Of a stretch of 64,000 nt of DNA, positions 60,501-64,000 are shown piece after piece; positions within the stretch are counted from its first letter, which is position 1, and each line of letters opens with the position of its first letter. A program made the translations under genes and the position numbers. The DNA is from Tetradesmus obliquus. Its lineage: Eukaryota; Chlorophyta; Chlorophyceae; Sphaeropleales; Scenedesmaceae. Location: NCBI GenBank assembly GCA_030272155.1, contig CP126199.1, positions 930,001 to 994,000 of the forward strand. Reading direction: 5' to 3'. Under the pieces are notes generated by a model, which searched no databases, was not told where the DNA came from, and was given only the letters and a program-made list of their open reading frames with translations.

Positions 60501-63500
60501 ACTTCAGCCTTGCATAACTATCCTTATCATCACGGCGCACCGTCATGTTGATTCTGAACATGCTTCTCAAATGCTCGGTGCAGGTGGCGCTGCAGCGGCT
60601 CAACCCTGGGCGCGACTTTGACGACAACATTGTGTTCAGCGGCTGGTCAAAGATGGCCACGCCCCTCACCTCCTTCCGCATCACCCAGGTGCGGGGCAGG
60701 GATTGCCTGTGGTGCGCAGCAACTTGCAGGGCAGCATCTATGCTGGAATCCTGTTTCTTGCACGGCACAGCACAGCAGCACTCACTGTGGATGCCGCCCT
60801 TACGGCAGGCGTGCAGCTGTCTGTTGCAGCGCACAGTGTTTGAGCTCATCAAATGCTCTCTCAGCTTCCTGCAAATGGGGCACTTGAGCAGCAAGCAGGT
60901 GGTTCGCCTCCGCATGCTTCACAGGTCTGTTCAATGCACAACAGCGAGCATGCACCCCGAGGCACACGGGCAGCAAGGGTGCGGCTGGCCTCCCATGCAT
61001 TGCAGCGCTCCCCTTGCTGCTTACAACAATGTTTTTTCGCTTTTCCTTGCAACAAACGCTCGCCCGCCTGCCTGCCTGCCGCGCTGTGCGCATAACCATG
61101 TTTCAGGTGTCTGCACCGCGTGTGGGTGAGGCGCACCCAGCCAGTGTGCTGGCAGAGGTGGTGGTTGACACGCGCGGCATGCGTGGTGACGTGGCCAGCG
61201 GATGGGATGAGCTGAAGCAGCACGACGTGCTGTTCCTCATGGGAGGTGAGGCGCTGACTTATTTTCAGCAGGAAAAGCCACCCACTAGTTTGCTTTTTGA
61301 GCTGAAGCAGCACAATGTTTTCAATCAAAATGGGAAGTGAGGGGCCAGCACACCAAATCTTCAGCTGCAGCTGTCGGTTTGCAATCACCTGTTTCTGACT
61401 TTCTGCTGTGCCTCTGCTGCCCGCTGGCATGTTTGGCTGTGCTCCCCGCAGGCAAGCCGGCTGCTTACGAGCCCATCCCTGACGTAATCATGTGCCTTGC
61501 ACCCTTTGACAACAGATCTCCACACCCTGTCTACCTTTTCTTTCTCATTCGTGCTCGCAGTGAACCCGCCCAACGAGCAGGAGGCCGCAGAGGCCGCGAA
61601 AGCAGCGCGGCTGCGCAAAGGGCAGCCGCTGGTGCAGCGCGTGGGGCTGCGCAGCTGTCTTACAGCACTGATCATCCGCCCTCGTGTTTGGCTTGCTGCC
61701 TGCAGGCAAGGCGGCTGCTTACTAGCCCCATCTCCGGCGTTATCGTGCATTTTGCACCCTTCCTGCACCCTTTCCAACCAACCTGCACACTCCTTGTCTT
61801 TCTTTCCTCGCTCTGCCCGCAGTGAACCCTCCCAACGAGCAGGAGGCGGCAGAGGCCGCAAAAGCAGCGCGGCTGCGCAAAGGGCAGCCGCTGCCGCTGG
61901 TGCAGCGCGTGGGGCTGCGCAGCTGTCATACAGCACTGATCATCTTCCCTCGTCTTTGCCTGTGCTCCCCGCAGATAAGGCGGCTGCTCACAAGCCCCAT
62001 TCCTGACATCATCGCACATTTTGCACCCTTCCTGCACCCTTTCGAACCAAGCTGCACACTCCTTGCCTTCCTTTCCTCAATGATGCGCGCAGTGAACCCG
62101 CCCAACGAGCAGGAGGCCGCAGAGGCCGCAAAAGCAGCGCGGCTGCGCAAAGGGCAGCCGCTGCCGCTGGTGCAGCGCGTGGGTCCGCGCCGCTGCCATA
62201 CAGCACTGATCATCCGCCCTCATGTTTGGCTGTGCTCCCCGCAGGCAAGCCGGCTGCTTACGAGCCCCATCCCTATCGTAATCGTGTATCTTGCTCCCTT
62301 TATCAACACATCTGCACACCCCTTGTCTACCTTGTCTTATTCTTGCCTGCAGCGAACCCGCCCAATGAGCAGGAGGCCGCAGAGGCTGCGAAAGCAGCGC
62401 GGCTGCGCAAAGGGCAGCCGCTGCCGCTGGTGCAGCGCGTGGGGCTTCTGGCGGTGCGTGGCGCTGAGGTGGTGGAGGTGCGGGACGAGGAGGGCGGCCT
62501 GATGAATGACTTCACGGGCAGGGTGCGGCTGGACGAGCGCAAGCCACCCAAAGGTAAGGCAAATGACGTGAGGCAGATAGATGTGAGCAAGTAGCAGGGG
62601 GCCACAGCAGGCGCTGAGCAGCCATGGTACTGGTTCATGGTATGCAGGATCACCAACGGCAGGCTGTGTTACATGAATCTGCTAAGTTGCGCCCGCCAGT
62701 CACACCACCTGGGGGGATTCCCTCATCAAATGCTCATGAAATGCAGACAGCTACAACGGCATGGCCTGACATTACGTGAACATGTATCATTGGAGTCTTC
62801 GTGCGCACATATGTGGTGGCGCTGCACGCTGCTCGATACCAGCTGGACGTGAACGCGACTGCATGGCTGACACATGAACCTAATTTTCCTCACTGCCGCA
62901 GGCTTTGCGCGCACGTATGTGGTGGCGCTGGATGCGGCTCAATACCAGCTGGACGTGAACGCGACTGCATCGGGTGATGCGCCGGACGTGTACCCGGCGC
63001 TCAATGTGGTCATGCGGCGAGATGCCAAGGAGAACAACTTCAAGGTGCGGCTGCAGGGCTGGGAAGCGGCGATGCGTGCACAAGCAGAATAACAGCGCTG
63101 TGTGTGTTGCGCGCTGGCATGAATGCGATTGGGGTCCGGTTTTGTGCCGCAGCGGCATATTGCAAAACAGCTGTTGTGCATGTCATGTACGCCTATTTCG
63201 CTGCCTCTAGCACGTCAAATAGTAAGTAGGTCTGCGGCCAATCCTGCTGCTGTTGAAACCTGCTGCATGCTCTGCCACACAACATGTTCAACACCAGGCT
63301 GTGCTGGAGTCCATCCGTGACAGCCCCAACAGACAGCTGGTCACCTTGTGCTGCTGCTGTTCTCCCAGCATCGCCGTGGCATTGTCCGCGTTAGCATGTA
63401 GTCAACGAGCTGTACATGCACGCCTCATTTTCGTCGCTGCATTACTCTTCCTTTTAATTTGGCATGATATGTGGCTAACCTTGCTGCTGCCAAACTGTCA

Positions 63501-63666
63501 TGCGGCTGCCAAACTGTCGCAGGCCGTGCTGGAGTCCATCCGTGACAGCCTCAACGAGCAGCTGGTCATCCCTGAGTGGCTGGTGGACATCTTCCTGGGA
63601 TACGGGGACGCGGGGGCGGCACACTACAGCGCAATGCCGGGGCTGCTGCGCACAGTGGACTTCAAG
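52113..63666 (+). CDS. AQR: Intron-binding protein Aquarius (AQR/IBP160), N-terminal 14 exons, partial
   Basis: Model: join(52113..52301, 53348..53518, 53872..54015, 54305..54451, 54764..55513, 55732..55881, 57554..57742, 58116..58235, 60128..60271, 60584..60688, 61107..61245, 62353..62553, 62902..63044, 63523..63666), 912 codons; the helicase half lies beyond the window. Aquarius is an RNA helicase-like subunit of the spliceosomal intron-binding complex; it contacts the intron upstream of the branch site and couples splicing to intronic C/D snoRNP assembly. Family blocks in order: [35 protein letters not shown]-like [98 protein letters not shown] and [18 protein letters not shown]. Exon 5 carries K/A- and E/Q-rich inserts (about residues 255-425) absent from animal AQR. 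A next exon may start at 63990 after CTCTACAG. Confidence 0.96.
52985..53347 (+). repeat. Array of partial AQR exon 2 copies upstream of exon 2
   Basis: Acceptor plus [14 protein letters not shown] appears at 53090 and 53215 before the real exon at 53348 (spacings 125 and 133 bp). The shared intronic part (cacacccatcatgctgctga, cacctgccgctgcttgtgcc) starts near 52985. The copies leave the exon sequence just after KHW. Confidence 0.95.
53831..53871. repeat. (CTG)n microsatellite at the AQR exon 3 acceptor
   Basis: About 13 CTG units directly followed by CAG|GTGTCC, so the repeat serves as the 3' splice-site tract. Confidence 0.93.
54535..54572 (+). repeat. Partial copy of AQR exon 4 3' edge with donor
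   Basis: LEDEVVPPQ followed by GTGAGAG repeats [16 protein letters not shown] of exon 4, about 113 bp downstream in the intron. Confidence 0.85.
56128..56228 (+). ncRNA. Box C/D snoRNA-like copy 1 in AQR intron 6
   Basis: C box GTGATGA at 56133-56139 and antisense ATGTCTGGACC just before the end, but the D box reads ATGA (56220-56223) instead of CTGA and the terminal stem is weak. Probably a decayed copy. Confidence 0.5.
56368..56400 (+). repeat. Truncated snoRNA-like copy 2 (5' part only)
   Basis: GTGATGAATGACTCAGCCAT at 56373 matches the other copies, but no antisense element or D box follows. Confidence 0.8.
56588..56689 (+). ncRNA. Box C/D snoRNA candidate, copy 3 (best), AQR intron 6
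   Basis: C box GTGATGA at 56595-56601, D box CTGA at 56679-56682, and outside them a terminal stem CGGGCCG (56588-56594) with CGGCCTG (56683-56689), six Watson-Crick pairs and one G-U. The ~102-nt length is normal for C/D snoRNAs. The element before the D box, ATGTCTGGACCC, is complementary to the highly conserved 18S rRNA segment GGUCCAGACA; the fifth base before the D box would direct 2'-O-methylation to the first C of GGUCC. I recall human SNORD66 carrying a similar TGTCTGGGCC guide for 18S Cm1272. No clear C'/D' pair is conserved between copies. Confidence 0.72.
56865..56968 (+). ncRNA. Box C/D snoRNA candidate, copy 4, AQR intron 6
   Basis: C box GTGATGA at 56871-56877, D box CTGA at 56959-56962, same antisense ATGTCTGGACCC. 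Flanks GGGCC (56865-56869) and GGCCT (56964-56968) can form a four- to five-pair stem, with a U-U apposition where copy 3 has a G-C pair. Confidence 0.68.
57213..57304 (+). ncRNA. Box C/D snoRNA-like copy 5, AQR intron 6
   Basis: C box altered to GTGACGA (57218-57224), D box CTGA intact at 57297-57300, antisense ATGTCTGGACCC intact, GGCC flanks on both sides. The middle has diverged. It lies about 250 nt before the 3' splice site. May be a variant or a decaying copy. Confidence 0.5.
57485..57541. repeat. (CTG)n microsatellite before AQR exon 7
   Basis: About 19 uninterrupted CTG units, the longest in the window, just upstream of the CAG|GTCTCG acceptor. Confidence 0.95.
57815..57966 (+). repeat. 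Two partial copies of AQR exon 7 3' edge with donor region
   Basis: CTGCGGCTGGTGGGCGAGGA then CCCCTGGGCACAGGTGC recurs near 57819 and, more diverged, near 57927 (gtgcggctgttgggcaaggc). Both are downstream of the real exon end at 57742. Confidence 0.9.
58589..60127 (+). repeat. Array of 12 partial AQR exon 9 copies with acceptors
   Basis: Twelve copies of acceptor plus [23 protein letters not shown] start at 58589, 58718, 58843, 58961, 59086, 59209, 59336, 59466, 59589, 59716, 59846 and 59975; the full exon starts at 60128. Spacing is 118-130 bp except the last (153). Each unit has ~70 bp of exon head and ~55 bp of intron tail (cttctcacacttgtccatct). Spacings 123-127-130 occur twice in a row, so units 5-7 and 8-10 form a 380-bp higher-order repeat. 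Some units have lesions, such as CTGGCCTAG introducing a stop. Confidence 0.97.
61300..61346 (+). repeat. Partial copy of AQR exon 11 3' edge with donor-like end
   Basis: gagctgaagcagcacaatgt repeats gagctgaagcagcacgacgt of exon 11 and ends gggaagtgagggg, about 90 bp downstream of the real donor. Confidence 0.85.
61440..62352 (+). repeat. Array of three partial AQR exon 12 copies upstream of exon 12
   Basis: Acceptor plus [20 protein letters not shown] then QPL(PL)VQRVG occurs near 61560, 61822 and 62091; the real exon at 62353 alone continues to [18 protein letters not shown]. Spacings are 262-269 bp. Each unit also carries a second conserved block after a CAG ([10 protein letters not shown] at 61450; variants at 61706, 61974, 62245), which could be a skipped micro-exon. 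Confidence 0.95.
62795..62866 (+). repeat. Partial copy of AQR exon 13 5' edge
   Basis: [20 protein letters not shown]-like sequence (cgcacatatgtggtggcgct) precedes the real exon 13 ([20 protein letters not shown]) by about 105 bp; one base change breaks the copy's frame. Confidence 0.9.
63292..63346 (+). repeat. Partial copy of AQR exon 14 5' edge with acceptor
   Basis: [19 protein letters not shown] precedes the real [17 protein letters not shown] by about 225 bp, then becomes intron-like. Confidence 0.9.
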
Positions 63667-64000
63667 GTGGGAGACCGTGAGACTGTCGCCGAGATATTGT
63701 ACTTGAAAAAATATAATTATAATTGAGTTACTCAAGGGAACAAAAGGTAGATTTCAACAAGAACAGCTAAGTTTACTGCTCTTAACAGCTGTTGAGTCAT
63801 GGGTGCTCAACAGAGTGCAGGTGTAGTACAGTGCGCATGCGATGTTTTGTTGTTGGGCGGAGCTGCTCAATGATGGCTGGAAGCGGATGCGTGTGTACGT
63901 GCTAGGGACGGTAGACTATGGCAGTACGCAGCATCATTGGCATGCGCCTTTGTTGAGTTCTGGCAGCTGTGGCTAACCATGCTCTACAGGCCGGGCCTGG
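63667..64000 (+). other. AQR intron 14 to window edge
   Basis: Starts with donor GTGGGA after exon 14. CTCTACAG at 63982-63989 followed by GCCGGGCCTGG may open the next AQR exon, which is cut by the window end. Confidence 0.45.

Overview
This window is nuclear DNA of a green alga, most likely a chlorophycean (Sphaeropleales or Chlamydomonadales). The reasons are intron-dense genes with GT-AG introns, very frequent CAG/CTG microsatellites encoding Q, A and S runs, TGTAA-type poly(A) signals, ciliary genes (IFT57, a PIH1 protein) beside a plastid-targeted protein and a plant-type gulonolactone oxidase. No tRNA, rRNA, CRISPR or intact transposon was seen. All multi-exon models were built by eye from splice sites and reading frame; phases were checked and every complete model closes to whole codons.

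Layout. 1-1345 (+): last exon of a Q-rich protein with a degenerate KH domain, followed by a TG-rich 3' tract to about 4.9 kb. 5222-7954 (-): BAHD-type acyltransferase. 7955-13800: gene-poor, with a 21-bp minisatellite. 13801-15521 (-): cyclin. 16852-20774 (-): IFT57, 12 exons, head-to-head with a PIH1 protein at 21168-23072 (+). 23434-26166 (-): unknown nuclear-looking protein. 26167-29157: gene-poor. 29158-31369 (-): unknown multi-pass membrane protein, divergent from COA6 at 31636-32389 (+). COA6 is followed only 56 nt later by SNRNP27 at 32446-34117 (+), a candidate dicistron. 35492-36693 (+): plastid-targeted unknown. 36694-41642: gene-poor. 41643-47785 (-): plant-type L-gulonolactone oxidase, 13 exons. 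48860-51418 (-): LENG1/CIR_N protein, divergent from AQR (Aquarius/IBP160), whose first 14 exons fill 52113-63666 (+) and which runs off the window.

Two things stand out. First, the long AQR intron 6 holds four near-full copies and one truncated copy of what looks like a box C/D snoRNA: C box, D box, flanking terminal stem, and an antisense element matching the conserved GGUCCAGACA segment of 18S rRNA. Aquarius/IBP160 is itself the factor that couples splicing to assembly of intron-encoded C/D snoRNPs, so host and guest may be functionally linked. Second, many exons have partial copies in the neighbouring intron. Copies of an exon's 5' edge with its acceptor lie upstream, and copies of its 3' edge with its donor lie downstream. 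This happens at 13 splice junctions in three genes and reaches 12 extra copies at one AQR exon, with higher-order structure. It looks like intron growth by splice-junction-spanning tandem duplication, leaving arrays of decoy or alternative splice sites.

A third pattern is that the gene-poor tracts are TG-rich on the sense strand of the gene they follow, which suggests unusually long 3' UTRs.
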